Positions 43,027 to 52,028 of a stretch of DNA of 55,017 nucleotides are shown one piece after another. Numbering within the stretch: position 1 is the first letter of the stretch; the number at the start of each line of letters is the position of its first letter. The notes beneath the pieces are model-generated. The model saw nothing but the letters and a program-made list of their open reading frames with translations, searched no databases and was not told the DNA's origin. The DNA is taken from assembly GCA_021298155.1 (NCBI GenBank), contig JAJTEN010000016.1, positions 1-55,017 of the forward strand, written 5' to 3'. Source of the DNA: Sphingobacteriales bacterium (GTDB lineage: Bacteria > Bacteroidota > Bacteroidia > UKL13-3). A program made the translations under genes and the position numbers.

Positions 43027-43034
43027 TACGTTTG
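43027..43034 (+). promoter_or_regulatory. Candidate -7 box for the glutamate dehydrogenase gene
   Basis: TACGTTTG fits TAnnTTTG and lies 27 nt before the ATG at 43062. It overlaps the longer reading frame from 43032, which supports the later start. A TTG lies 12 bp upstream (43012-43014), closer than usual. Confidence 0.5.
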
Positions 43035-43061
43035 CCGCACCTTACAAATAATAAAAAACCT

Positions 43062-44342
43062 ATGTCAGGCAAAGAAAATGTAATTAAACACAGCTCGGAA
43101 AATCCTTTCGAGTCAATGATGTCTAGATTTGACGAAGCAGCACGTATAATTGGCTTAGATGAAAGCGATTATAATGTGCTCAAAGCACCGCAAAAAGCAG
43201 TAATTGTTAACATTCCAGTTATGATGGATAATGGGAAAGTTCGTGTATTCGAAGGTTTCCGCGTGGTTCATAATGCTAACTTAGGCCCTTCAAAAGGTGG
43301 TATTAGGTATAGTATGGATGTGCATTTAGATGAAGTAAAGGCCCTTGCCGCTTGGATGACCTGGAAATGTGCCGTGGTTGGAATTCCATACGGCGGTGGA
43401 AAGGGTGGTATTAAGTGCGATCCAAGATCAATGAGCAAAGGTGAGTTAGAGCGTTTAACGCGCGCTTATACAGACTTAATGGTTGATGTTTTTGGTCCAG
43501 ATAGAGACATTCCTGCACCAGATATGGGAACTGGCCAACAAGAAATGGCTTGGATAATGGACGAGTATTCAAAATTAAAAGGATATAGTTCTCCAGCAGT
43601 AGTTACAGGTAAACCACTTGTATTAGGTGGTTCTTTGGGTAGAGTAGAGGCAACAGGAAGAGGGGTAATGGTTTCTACTAGATCTGCCTTGTCTAAATTG
43701 AAGATTAATCCGGTTGGTGCAACTACTGCCGTGCAAGGATTTGGAAATGTGGGCTCTATATCGGCTAAACTATTGGCTTCTCAAGGTATGAAGGTATTAG
43801 CCATTAGTGATGTGAGCGGCGCTTACCACAACCCAGATGGCATAGATGTAGAGGCTGCTATTGCATATAGAGACAGTAATAATGGTACCTTAGAAGGTTA
43901 TACAGGCGGCTCTAAAATTACAAATAGTGATTTATTGGAATTAGAAGTTGATGTTTTGGTACCTGCTGCCATGGAAGATCAAATTACGGCAGAAAATGCG
44001 GATAGAATAAAAGCTAAAGTAATTGTTGAAGGAGCTAATGGGCCAACTTCTGCAAGTGCTGATACCATTTTGAATAAAAAAGGTATTATGGTGGTGCCAG
44101 ACATTCTTGCAAATGCAGGAGGTGTTACCGTGAGTTATTTTGAGTGGGTTCAAAACCGTTTGGGTTATTTCTGGACAGAAGAGCGTGTATACCGCAGGGC
44201 TGATAGGGTTATGAAAACTGCATTTGAAGCGGTTTACCAAGCAAGTATTGAACATAATTGTAGCCTTAGAATTGCAGCTTATGTAGTAGCCATTGGAAAA
44301 GTTGCCGAAGTAGAAAAATTACGCGGTAAATTTGGATTATAA
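43062..44342 (+). CDS. Glu/Leu/Phe/Val dehydrogenase (glutamate dehydrogenase), 426 aa
   Basis: The glutamate dehydrogenase dimerisation domain with active-site Lys in PYGGGKGGIKCDP, PDMGTGQQEMAWIMDEYS, then the NAD-binding Rossmann domain (TAVQGFGNVGSISAKLLASQ) and NAGGVTVSYFEWVQN near the end. Length and motifs match the NAD-linked GudB/RocG-type 420-440 aa subfamily. It links glutamate and 2-oxoglutarate. Start at ATG 43062 (MSGKENVIKH); the ten earlier codons overlap the promoter box. A hairpin terminator follows. Confidence 0.93.
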   Translation: MSGKENVIKHSSENPFESMMSRFDEAARIIGLDESDYNVLKAPQKAVIVNIPVMMDNGKVRVFEGFRVVHNANLGPSKGGIRYSMDVHLDEVKALAAWMTWKCAVVGIPYGGGKGGIKCDPRSMSKGELERLTRAYTDLMVDVFGPDRDIPAPDMGTGQQEMAWIMDEYSKLKGYSSPAVVTGKPLVLGGSLGRVEATGRGVMVSTRSALSKLKINPVGATTAVQGFGNVGSISAKLLASQGMKVLAISDVSGAYHNPDGIDVEAAIAYRDSNNGTLEGYTGGSKITNSDLLELEVDVLVPAAMEDQITAENADRIKAKVIVEGANGPTSASADTILNKKGIMVVPDILANAGGVTVSYFEWVQNRLGYFWTEERVYRRADRVMKTAFEAVYQASIEHNCSLRIAAYVVAIGKVAEVEKLRGKFGL

Positions 44343-44363
44343 TTAAATGATACATTAGCCTCG

Positions 44364-44405
44364 AAAGGCACGCTGATTCTGGATTCCCAGGCTCTCGTGC
44401 CTTTT
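44364..44405 (+). terminator. Probable terminator hairpin between glutamate dehydrogenase and psd
   Basis: AAAGGCACG (44364-44372) pairs with CGTGCCTTT (44396-44404); the loop itself holds an inner CTGG-attc-CCAG hairpin. The following T run is short (TTTTG). It lies 22 nt after the dehydrogenase stop and 22 nt before psd. Confidence 0.55.
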
Positions 44406-44426
44406 GTGGTATAAAAGCAATAAATT

Positions 44427-45083
44427 ATGTTACACAGAGAAGGTAAAGCAACCATTTTTATTTCATTGATTGTGCTAAGTGCGCTTAATGCCTTGGTTTT
44501 TTGGTTGGCACCAAATGTTGTTTGGTTACAGAATAGTATTATTTTTATTTCAATCATCCTGCTGGGAATTGTACTTCAGTTTTTTAGAAATCCCGCTATA
44601 CAAGTTAATTATGGTGAAAACTTTGTGCTTTCTCCTGCCGATGGTAAAGTAGTGGTGATAGAAGAAGTGGAAGAACCAGAGTTTTTTAAGGGTAAACGAA
44701 TCCAAGTTTCTGTTTTTATGAACCCTTTTAATGTGCATGTAAACCGCAATCCCATTGCAGGTGTAGTTAAATATTTTAAATATCATCCAGGGAAGTATTT
44801 GGTTGCTTGGCATCCTAAAAGTTCTACCGAAAATGAAAGAACAACTACCGTTATTCAACATGCTAATGGCACACAAGTATTATTCAGACAAATTGCTGGA
44901 GCGCTTGCCAAGCGTATCTGTTGGTATGTTAAAGAAGGCATGCCTGTAAAGCAAGGTGGTGAAATGGGATTCATCAAATTTGGTTCTCGGGTAGATTTAT
45001 TTTTGCCCTTAGATGCTAAAATTTCAGTTGAATTGAACCAAGTGGTAAAGGGAGGCAAAACCGTTTTAGCAGAAATAAATTAA
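44427..45083 (+). CDS. psd: Phosphatidylserine decarboxylase (short, archaeal-type), 218 aa
   Basis: Two N-terminal membrane helices (IFISLIVLSALNALVFWLAP, IIFISIILLGIVLQFF), the SPADGKVVVIEEVEEPEFFK block, VFMNPFNVHVNRNPIAG, ERTTTVIQHANGTQVLFRQI and the autocleavage region GFIKFGSRVDLFLPLD; the GSR serine becomes the pyruvoyl group. It makes phosphatidylethanolamine from phosphatidylserine. The short length marks the PSD-A/archaetidylserine-like family typical of Bacteroidota. Confidence 0.93.
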   Translation: MLHREGKATIFISLIVLSALNALVFWLAPNVVWLQNSIIFISIILLGIVLQFFRNPAIQVNYGENFVLSPADGKVVVIEEVEEPEFFKGKRIQVSVFMNPFNVHVNRNPIAGVVKYFKYHPGKYLVAWHPKSSTENERTTTVIQHANGTQVLFRQIAGALAKRICWYVKEGMPVKQGGEMGFIKFGSRVDLFLPLDAKISVELNQVVKGGKTVLAEIN

Positions 45084-45136
45084 TTCTTTTTTAAGAATAA
45101 ATTCGTTAACTTCGTTTCACTAAATAAATAAAAATC

Positions 45137-45430
45137 ATGAAAAAATTAATCGTATTAAGTGCCTTTGTAGCTTTAGGATATTTTAGTGCAAGCGCACAAG
45201 CTGTTTCTTCAAGTGTGCCTACTTCAAATGCTGTAGTAATGCATGAAACAAGTAGCGAGAATCCAAGTAAAGCAGATAAGAAAAAGAAGAAAAAAATGGG
45301 CAAAGAGTGTAGCTCAGAAAAAGCAAAATCTTGTGGTTCTGATGCAGCTGCTTCTGGCGAAAAGAAAGCGTGTTGCAGTCACAAAAAAGCTGAAGCAGTT
45401 GCTCCAGCTGAGGTTGCACCAGCAAAGTAA
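45137..45430 (+). CDS. Small secreted Lys/Cys-rich protein, 97 aa
   Basis: Signal peptide (MKKLIVLSAFVALGYFSASA, cleavage after ASA). The mature part is low-complexity: poly-Lys (KADKKKKKKMG), four or five Cys (ECSSEKAKSCGSD, ACCSHKKAE) and an Ala/Pro/Glu tail (APAEVAPAK). Cys and His could bind metal; no family recognised. It stands alone with a strong terminator behind, and codes as a short transcript, suggesting notable expression. Function unknown. Confidence 0.8.
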   Translation: MKKLIVLSAFVALGYFSASAQAVSSSVPTSNAVVMHETSSENPSKADKKKKKKMGKECSSEKAKSCGSDAAASGEKKACCSHKKAEAVAPAEVAPAK

Positions 45431-45450
45431 TATATTGTTCTATCCAAACA

Positions 45451-45486
45451 AAAAAAAGCCGAACACATGTGTTCGGCTTTTTTTTT
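45451..45486. terminator. Strong bidirectional terminator after the small secreted protein
   Basis: A 20-bp palindrome GCCGAACACA/TGTGTTCGGC (45458-45477) flanked by seven A before and nine T after (45478-45486), so it can terminate both the small secreted protein (plus strand) and icd (minus strand), whose stop is at 45509. Confidence 0.92.
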
Positions 45487-45508
45487 GTGTAAACAGAATC
45501 GCTAATTA

Positions 45509-46738
45509 TTAATTGCTTAACCTGGCTTTTAAACCTTGGTCTATAGCGTCTAAAAACTCTTCAGTATACAAATAGTGTTCTCCGTGACTTACTTTATTAC
45601 CATAAATACAAACTGCTAAATCTTTAGTCATTTTGCCGCTTTCTACTGTAGCCACGCAAACTTCTTCCAATGCAGTACAAAAGTTAATAAGCGCCTGATT
45701 ATTGTCTAATTTACCTCTAAAAGCCAAACCTCTTGTCCAGGCAAAAATACTCGCAATAGGATTGGTAGAAGTTGGTTTGCCATTCTGGTGATCGCGGTAA
45801 TGGCGCGTAACGGTTCCATGTGCCGCCTCTGATTCCATGGTTTGGCCGTCTGGCGTAACCAATACAGAAGTCATTAAACCCAATGAGCCAAAACCTTGTG
45901 CCACTGTATCAGATTGTACATCGCCATCGTAGTTTTTACATGCCCATACAAAATTACCATTCCATTTTAAAGCAGATGCCACCATATCATCAATCAAACG
46001 ATGTTCGTATACAATGCCTGCTGCTTTAAATTTAGCTTCATAATCGGCCGCATAAATTTCTTGAAAAATATCTTTGAATCTACCATCGTATTTCTTTAAA
46101 ATGGTATTTTTAGTTGAAAGGTACAAAGGCCAACCTTTGCTTAATGCCATATTAAAGCATGAATGTGCAAAGCCTTTAATGCTCTCATCTGTATTGTACA
46201 TGGTTAAGGCAACGCCATCTCCTTTAAAGTTGTATACTTCAAATTCCTGAACCGATCCATCTTCACCTTCAAACTTTACGGTAAGTTTTCCTTTTCCTTT
46301 GGTAACAAAATCGGTTGCGCGGTATTGGTCGCCAAAAGCATGGCGGCCAATCATGATAGGGGCTGTCCAGTTTGGTACTAAACGCGGTACGTTTGAACAA
46401 ACGATAGGCTCACGAAAAACAGTACCATCTAAAATGTTTCTGATGGTTCCATTCGGACTCTTCCACATTTGTTTCAAGTTAAATTCTTTTACACGTGCTT
46501 CATCTGGTGTAATGGTGGCACATTTAATACCAACACTGTATTTTTTTATAGCCTCTGCCGCATCTACCGTAACTTGATCGTTTGTTTGTTCGCGGTATTC
46601 CATACCTAAATCGTAATACTTAATGTCTAAATCTAGGTAAGGTAATATCAATTTATCTTTAATAAATTTCCAGATAATGCGGGTCATCTCATCGCCATCT
46701 AGCTCTACAACCGGATTGGCTACTTTAATTTTGTTCAT
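45509..46738 (-). CDS. icd: NADP-dependent isocitrate dehydrogenase (eukaryotic-like type), 409 aa
   Basis: [40 protein letters not shown] (substrate loop), [40 protein letters not shown] (metal Asp) and [20 protein letters not shown] mark the homodimeric NADP type II enzyme, the form shared with eukaryotes and several Bacteroidota, rather than E. coli Icd. It yields 2-oxoglutarate, the substrate of the glutamate dehydrogenase encoded 1.2 kb away. Single gene, closed by the terminator at 45451-45486. Confidence 0.96.
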   Translation of the reverse strand: MNKIKVANPVVELDGDEMTRIIWKFIKDKLILPYLDLDIKYYDLGMEYREQTNDQVTVDAAEAIKKYSVGIKCATITPDEARVKEFNLKQMWKSPNGTIRNILDGTVFREPIVCSNVPRLVPNWTAPIMIGRHAFGDQYRATDFVTKGKGKLTVKFEGEDGSVQEFEVYNFKGDGVALTMYNTDESIKGFAHSCFNMALSKGWPLYLSTKNTILKKYDGRFKDIFQEIYAADYEAKFKAAGIVYEHRLIDDMVASALKWNGNFVWACKNYDGDVQSDTVAQGFGSLGLMTSVLVTPDGQTMESEAAHGTVTRHYRDHQNGKPTSTNPIASIFAWTRGLAFRGKLDNNQALINFCTALEEVCVATVESGKMTKDLAVCIYGNKVSHGEHYLYTEEFLDAIDQGLKARLSN

Positions 46739-46826
46739 TTTTTAATAATTATGTGAGTATAAAATTATGCTTCAATATTACTTAAAAAATGCCAATAATA
46801 AAATGAATGAACCCCAAGAATTATGT

Positions 46827-47756
46827 CTATTTAAACTCGAATGAGTTTGGATTTACTTTTATGCGACTACCTGTGTAATTGAATACAGCGTTTATATTTC
46901 GTGGATTTACATTTTCAAAAAGTGCTTTTCCATCAACATCAAAGGCAGAAATAAGTATGTCGGCTTTGTTAGCTGGCCAATGTAGCATTCCTGTTTTCAG
47001 ATTTAATACATTAAATGTGCCTCCTTTATAGTAGTAAATAGGGTATGAGTAGGCTTTTTCTTTTATCACTACTTTGCCTTTTACTGTTTCCTTTTTGGCA
47101 GGTACCTTTACAATAGAATCAGTTAATACTCCACCTTCATTTAATAGCAAATAATCGCCAAACACCATAAGTTCTAATGCCTCTGGCTTTCTGCTCAGTT
47201 TGTCAAAATAACTTGGAAATTGATTTTCTTTTATAATGGGGGTAAGGCCTGCGTCAACAAGCGAATACTGCGGGCCTTTTTGCATCAATAGTAAAGGCTT
47301 TTGCGCAGCATTTTGATACCCAACTAATTCAATTGAAGGTAAAATTCTGCTGTATTCAAAAGCCATTATGATACTACCTTCTTGGGTTAGTAGTCCGTAT
47401 TTGCCATCTTTTTTCGCAATAATTGGCTTACCCACATGATAGGCTCTTTGCAGGTTAACAATTGTGTCTACTCTAATACGTTCAAGATCGTTTGGGTCTA
47501 TGGGAACCTCCACAAATTCCGAATCCATCCAATTTCTGCTCTCAATATATCCTTCTCCTAAATATATGCCGCCAATCTGATTGCTAACATATACTTCCAA
47601 TGCCTCATAAATGGGTTCTATGCGATTGGTTTCTTTTCCGTTTTCATCAAAAAAGATGGCACCTGTTAATTTGCCTTTATGCAATCCTTGAACAGTTTGA
47701 GACTGTGCGCTCCAAGTGGCCAAAAACAGCAGAAGCAAAGGGATATATTTTTTCAT
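46827..47756 (-). CDS. Secreted protein with WG-repeat-like segments, 309 aa
   Basis: Signal peptide (YIPLLLLFLATWSAQS). A segment reads KPIIAKKDGKYGLLTQEGSI followed by IMAFEYSRI, the WG-repeat pattern (KxGKYGLIxxxGxxxxPxxY); the later KPLLLMQKGPQYSLVDAG may be a degenerate copy. WG repeats are common in Bacteroidota exported proteins and their role is unclear, probably binding. Nothing else in the protein is recognised. It stands alone, between icd and the thiolase gene on the same strand. Confidence 0.75.
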   Translation of the reverse strand: MKKYIPLLLLFLATWSAQSQTVQGLHKGKLTGAIFFDENGKETNRIEPIYEALEVYVSNQIGGIYLGEGYIESRNWMDSEFVEVPIDPNDLERIRVDTIVNLQRAYHVGKPIIAKKDGKYGLLTQEGSIIMAFEYSRILPSIELVGYQNAAQKPLLLMQKGPQYSLVDAGLTPIIKENQFPSYFDKLSRKPEALELMVFGDYLLLNEGGVLTDSIVKVPAKKETVKGKVVIKEKAYSYPIYYYKGGTFNVLNLKTGMLHWPANKADILISAFDVDGKALFENVNPRNINAVFNYTGSRIKVNPNSFEFK

Positions 47757-47820
47757 TTTTTTATACTTTTAATTCAAACGCAAGCGGTTCTGTCTTATTG
47801 TAGATTATCCTATCACACGC

Positions 47821-49017
47821 TTACAATGCTTCGTATACAATTGCCGCTCCTTGTCCAACACCAATGCACATGGTTGCTACGCCATATTTTACTTTACGTT
47901 TGCGCATTTCATGTATCAGTGTGGCACTAATTCTAGAGCCGCTGGCGCCTAATGGGTGACCCAAAGCAATAGCGCCACCGTTTACGTTTACAATGTTTGG
48001 GTTCAGGCCCAATTCTTGCATACAGGCTAATCCTTGCGAGGCAAAGGCTTCATTGAGTTCCCATAAGCCAATATCTGCTACGCTTAAGCCAGCGCGTTTT
48101 AATGCTTTTTGTGAGGCGGGTACCGGACCAATTCCCATAACGGCTGGGTCTACACCGGCAATAGATTTAGAAACAATGCGGGCAATGGGTTGCAGGTTAA
48201 AACGTTTTACAGCCTCTTCGCTAGCCAATAAAAGCATGGCCGAACCATCGTTTATGCCACTGGCATTTCCAGCTGTTACAGAGCCCTCTTTTTTAAAGGC
48301 AGGCTTAAGCTGAGCCAATTCTTGAAGGGTACTTAAACGCGGGTGTTCATCTTTGCTAAAAATCTTGGCTTCTCCTTTTTTCTGAGGTATGGCAACAGAA
48401 ATAAGCTCCTCTGCAAAACGATTGGCCTCGTGTGCGGCCTGGTATCTTTGCTGAGATTCGGCCGCAAAAGCATCTTGTGCCTCGCGCGAAATATTCCATT
48501 TGGTGGCCACGTTTTCGGCAGTTTCGCCCATGCTGTATGGGTGATACAAGGCGCTTAAAGCCTTATTGGTAAAACGCCAGCCAATAGTAGTATCATATAT
48601 TTCTGGAACCCTAGAAAATGCGGTATCTGCCTTAGCCATTACAAAAGGCGCTCTGCTCATGCTTTCAACGCCACCGGCAATATATATATCACCATCTCCA
48701 GATTGAATGGCGCGTGCTGCGTCCATAATGCTTTGCAATCCGCTTGCGCATAATCTATTTACGGTATTACCGCCAATATGAGTGGGCAAGCCTGCTAGTA
48801 ACAAGGCCATACGCGCCACGTTTCTGTTGTCTTCTCCGGCTTGGTTGGCCGCACCAAGAATCACATCTTCAATCTCGTTTACATCTACAGAAGGGTTTCG
48901 TTCTATGAGTGCTTTAATGGCTATAGCAGCTAAATCATCGGGCCTAATAGAACTTAAAGAACCGGCATACTTGCCTATGGGTGTGCGCAAGGCATCAATT
49001 ACAAAAACGTCTTTCAT
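47821..49017 (-). CDS. Acetyl-CoA acyltransferase (thiolase), PcaF/PaaJ-like, 398 aa
   Basis: Thiolase with the acyl-accepting Cys in NRLCASGLQSIMD, the GHPLGASGSR His motif and the second catalytic Cys in ATMCIGVGQG. The stretches EDNRNVARMALLLAGLP and GGVESMSRAPFVMAKADTAF and DTTIGWRF are typical of 3-oxoadipyl-CoA thiolases (PcaF/PaaJ); general beta-oxidation use is equally possible. The frame runs to 49185, but family proteins start at MKDVFVIDALRTPIG (ATG 49017), so I drop the 56-codon extension. Not next to other beta-oxidation genes. Confidence 0.93.
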   Translation of the reverse strand: MKDVFVIDALRTPIGKYAGSLSSIRPDDLAAIAIKALIERNPSVDVNEIEDVILGAANQAGEDNRNVARMALLLAGLPTHIGGNTVNRLCASGLQSIMDAARAIQSGDGDIYIAGGVESMSRAPFVMAKADTAFSRVPEIYDTTIGWRFTNKALSALYHPYSMGETAENVATKWNISREAQDAFAAESQQRYQAAHEANRFAEELISVAIPQKKGEAKIFSKDEHPRLSTLQELAQLKPAFKKEGSVTAGNASGINDGSAMLLLASEEAVKRFNLQPIARIVSKSIAGVDPAVMGIGPVPASQKALKRAGLSVADIGLWELNEAFASQGLACMQELGLNPNIVNVNGGAIALGHPLGASGSRISATLIHEMRKRKVKYGVATMCIGVGQGAAIVYEAL

Positions 49018-49222
49018 GTTACTTTTTATTACTTGCAATGATACAGATTGTTTGGTAAAAAAGGAATTTAGAAGCGAGCTTATACACAGTATCATCCAAA
49101 TTAGCGAAGGCATTTGTTGCATAGCTATTTGCCTATCGCTTAATTTATGAGGGTAGCGAATTTCAAATTTCAATGGAGCTAACACTATGGGCTATGCTTT
49201 ATCGAGTCTAGACTCTTTTCCC

Positions 49223-49230
49223 TACCTTTG
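49223..49230 (+). promoter_or_regulatory. -7 box just upstream of the GreA-like gene
   Basis: TACCTTTG matches TAnnTTTG and lies only 5 nt before the ATG at 49235, supporting that start and a near-leaderless message. No TTG is seen at -33. Confidence 0.55.
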
Positions 49231-49234
49231 TTGC

Positions 49235-49681
49235 ATGAAAAAATCAGAACTGGCAGCGGTTTGCTTGGCACTTTTGCAGCAAAAAATGCAAGAGGCAGAA
49301 ACTGCCATGAAAGCGGCCCAAGAATCTGCAAATAGCAATGAGAAAAGTAGTATGGGCGATAAATATGAAACGGGCAGGGCAATGGGACAATTAGATAGAG
49401 ACATGCATGCCAAACGTTTGGCCGCTTTGCAGGTAGATTATAGAAATGTATTGAAAATAGATACCCAAGTTAAATCAAACCAAATTGAATTAGGCGCTTT
49501 GGTTCAAACCGATACTTTTTGGTATTGGATAGCAGTGGCTTTAGGTCCTGTTTTACACCAGCAAAACAAGGTGATGGTTCTATCGCAACAATCGCCCATA
49601 GCACAAGTTTTAGTGGGCAAAAGGCCTGGAGACTCTTTTGAATTTAATGGTAAAAAAAATGTGATTTTAGAGGTATACTAA
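49235..49681 (+). CDS. GreA/GreB-like small protein (often mislabelled 3-oxoacyl-ACP synthase), 148 aa
   Basis: An N-terminal coiled coil (LQQKMQEAETAMKAAQESA, KSSMGDKYETGRAMGQLDRD), then a beta domain with SPIAQVLVGKRPGDSFEFNG, resembling the FKBP-like C-terminal domain of GreA. Bacteroidota have this standalone family; a transcription elongation or RNA polymerase-binding role is inference. I use ATG 49235, not 49187, because of the promoter box and the start MKKSELAAV. The stop overlaps the convergent CBS gene by 4 nt. Confidence 0.75.
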   Translation: MKKSELAAVCLALLQQKMQEAETAMKAAQESANSNEKSSMGDKYETGRAMGQLDRDMHAKRLAALQVDYRNVLKIDTQVKSNQIELGALVQTDTFWYWIAVALGPVLHQQNKVMVLSQQSPIAQVLVGKRPGDSFEFNGKKNVILEVY

Positions 49682-50949
49682 GTATTCCCTTTGTTGATAA
49701 GCCGAAGGGTAATGATCTCAATTCTGGCATTTTTAATTTGTTCAATCGTAAGCTCAAAATTGTCGAGTAAAATCTTTTCCCCTGCACTTGGGATATTCTC
49801 GTGACGTGTTAAAATATACCCACCCAAAGTATGGTAATCGCCTTCCGGAATATGTAAGTTGTACGTGTTGTTTAAATAATCAATTTCCAGACGCGCCGAG
49901 AACCTAAATTCAGTTGCGGTGATTTGTTCTTCCAATAAATCCTCCACATCGTGTTCATCTTCAATTTCACCAAAAACCTCTTCCAAAATGTCTTCAATGG
50001 TTATAATTCCGGCGGTACTTCCAAGCTCATCAACTACCAATGCCAAGCTTTTGCGATTGCGAATAAACTTATTTAATAGATCCATGATACTCATGGTTTC
50101 AGTTGCAATCTCTATTGGGATAATTATGCTTTGGGTTGTTTGTGGTTTTTTAAACATTTCTTTTTGATGTACATAACCAATAATTTGATCGGGGTCTTCT
50201 TTGTATATCAAAATTTTACTTAATCCTGTTTCAATAAACTTTTGGTACAATTGTTCAATGCTAGATTGCATGTCCATTGCTACCAATTCTGTACGAGGTA
50301 CCAAACATTCGCGCACTTTAATATTGCTAAAATCAAGGGCATTTTTAAAAATTTCGGTATCTACTTCCGCATCATTTGGTAAATCTTGATCATTTATTTG
50401 ATCAATGTATTGGTCTAAATCTACCTTGCTAAATGCAGGTGTATTTTCTTTAAACTGCACCCCACTTAATTTGCTTAATATACCTTTAGAAAGCCAAGTG
50501 ATAAAGGCTACTACTGGCCAAAATAAATAGTAGAAAATCATGAAAGGAAATACCAATAATTTTAACAAATTATCTGGGTTGATCCTAAATAAAACCTTGG
50601 GTAAAAACTCGGCAGTAACCAATACAATAAGGGTGGAAATAATGGTTTGTAAGGTTAATAATAGAATAAGGCTATTGCCCAAGGCTGGAATCCAATAGAG
50701 TAAAAATGGATTCAATAATTTTGCCATATAAATTCCGTAAACCACCAAACCTATATTGTTTCCAATAAGGGTGGTGCTTATAAATTTAGAAGGGTTAGCA
50801 ACGAAGGGAGAAAGGAGTGAAGCGTAGGCACTACCTTGTTTATGCTTAAGTTCTATTAATAATTTATTTGCAGAAATAAAGGCAATTTCCATTCCTGCAA
50901 AGAATGCTGAAAAAAGTATGCTACAGATAATAATAATCCAAATTTCCAT
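49678..50949 (-). CDS. CNNM/CorC-type membrane protein with CBS domains (GldE-like), 423 aa
   Basis: Three membrane segments of a DUF21/CNNM domain (IIIICSILFSAFFAGMEIAF, and the KLLNPFLLYWIPALGNSLIL region), a CBS pair (about 200-320: VRECLVPRTELVAMDMQSS, LALVVDELGSTAGIITIEDI) and a C-terminal CorC/HlyC domain (FRFSARLEIDYLNNTYNL). This is the hemolysin C-like family, putative Mg/Co transport. In Bacteroidota the gliding-associated GldE belongs here; the nearby gldA/F/G cluster makes GldE possible, not proven. A -7 box TACATTTG lies before the start (50964-50957). Confidence 0.85.
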   Translation of the reverse strand: MEIWIIIICSILFSAFFAGMEIAFISANKLLIELKHKQGSAYASLLSPFVANPSKFISTTLIGNNIGLVVYGIYMAKLLNPFLLYWIPALGNSLILLLTLQTIISTLIVLVTAEFLPKVLFRINPDNLLKLLVFPFMIFYYLFWPVVAFITWLSKGILSKLSGVQFKENTPAFSKVDLDQYIDQINDQDLPNDAEVDTEIFKNALDFSNIKVRECLVPRTELVAMDMQSSIEQLYQKFIETGLSKILIYKEDPDQIIGYVHQKEMFKKPQTTQSIIIPIEIATETMSIMDLLNKFIRNRKSLALVVDELGSTAGIITIEDILEEVFGEIEDEHDVEDLLEEQITATEFRFSARLEIDYLNNTYNLHIPEGDYHTLGGYILTRHENIPSAGEKILLDNFELTIEQIKNARIEIITLRLINKGNT

Positions 50950-51001
50950 GGTGTTGCAAATGTATGGCTAATTCATATCATTTTTATACTTGAGATGCTT
51001 A

Positions 51002-52021
51002 CTAATGTTTTTGCAAGCGATTCAATGTAGTTAAAATATTTCTAAAAACATATTCCTGTATAGAAGCAATTTGTTCAATTCCATCTATGCGTACAAAGAA
51101 TTTTTCTGGATCAGCAGCCAACTCATTTCCTTGCGCATCATATCTTTCTTTGGTTCTATCGCCAATGGGTTTTTCATAAAAGGTTAATACTTGGCTTTTG
51201 CCTTGAACCAATTGTATTTGTATTTCGCAAAAGGGCTCTCGTTTAAACAAGGAATCTCTTTCGGTGGGAGTAAATGTGCTATCGTCGTAAAAGCCTTCTA
51301 CGAATTTATTATGAAAAGCGCTTAAAAAAACTTTTACTTGTTGGGTGTCTGCTTGTACCAAATTTCCTGCAGCATTCTTTAGCACATGTTGCTCTTCAAA
51401 AAGGTCTTTTTGATAACTAAAAGATTGGGAATTGTCTTGAAAATAGTTAATTTTAAATTGCTTAATCTCTTGGGGCTGATAGTTAAACACCAATTTGTTT
51501 CGCCATTTTATTTCGCTCATGAAAAAGCGGGGAGTAAGGTAACCTACAAAACCTGGAATGTGCACAGAATAGGCTTCGTCTTCACCTTCGAGTAGCATAA
51601 ATGTGCCTGTTTTATCTGGTGTTTCACTGCCTACATAAATGGTTTTTACAAGCTTATCGCCAGCATAAATTTCTGTTTTTATTCCCCTTGAAGCCAATAT
51701 GGCTATGGCTGTATTGTGCATAGATGCCGGAATGGGCATTTGTATTTGCATTTGCTTAAGCGTACTCAATAGTAATTGAATTTTCTGAAAATCAGCAGGA
51801 ACTTTCCCATTAACCAACCATTCATTAGTCAACATTCTTTCCAGTAATACTTTCTCGCCTCTTTTGTTGGCCATAAAAATTTTACTAATACCAGCTGTAT
51901 CTTGCACAGCAAAGGCATCTGCTGCTTTTTCTGCATTTCGCCAAGGTTTCTGAGAAATCATAAAGTAGGCCGAACCCAGCAACAGCAAAACCAACAACAA
52001 TATTTTCGTTTGTTTATTCAT
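51002..52021 (-). CDS. DUF4340 domain protein, 339 aa
   Basis: An N-terminal membrane helix (ILLLVLLLLGSAYFMIS), then a DUF4340 pattern: DTAGISKIFMANKRGEKVLL, ERMLTNEWLVNGKVPADFQK and KTIYVGSETPDKTGTFMLL. The domain occurs beside GldG-type ABC genes in many bacteria; function unknown. It starts 7 nt after gldG's stop on the same strand, so it is the last gene of the gldA-gldF-gldG operon. Confidence 0.88.
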   Translation of the reverse strand: MNKQTKILLLVLLLLGSAYFMISQKPWRNAEKAADAFAVQDTAGISKIFMANKRGEKVLLERMLTNEWLVNGKVPADFQKIQLLLSTLKQMQIQMPIPASMHNTAIAILASRGIKTEIYAGDKLVKTIYVGSETPDKTGTFMLLEGEDEAYSVHIPGFVGYLTPRFFMSEIKWRNKLVFNYQPQEIKQFKINYFQDNSQSFSYQKDLFEEQHVLKNAAGNLVQADTQQVKVFLSAFHNKFVEGFYDDSTFTPTERDSLFKREPFCEIQIQLVQGKSQVLTFYEKPIGDRTKERYDAQGNELAADPEKFFVRIDGIEQIASIQEYVFRNILTTLNRLQKH

Positions 52022-52028
52022 GAATAAT

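Noticed and set aside
49018-49185. 56-residue extension of the thiolase
   Set aside because: Thiolases start at the MKDVFVIDALRTPIG-type motif; the extension is not family-like and has no domain.
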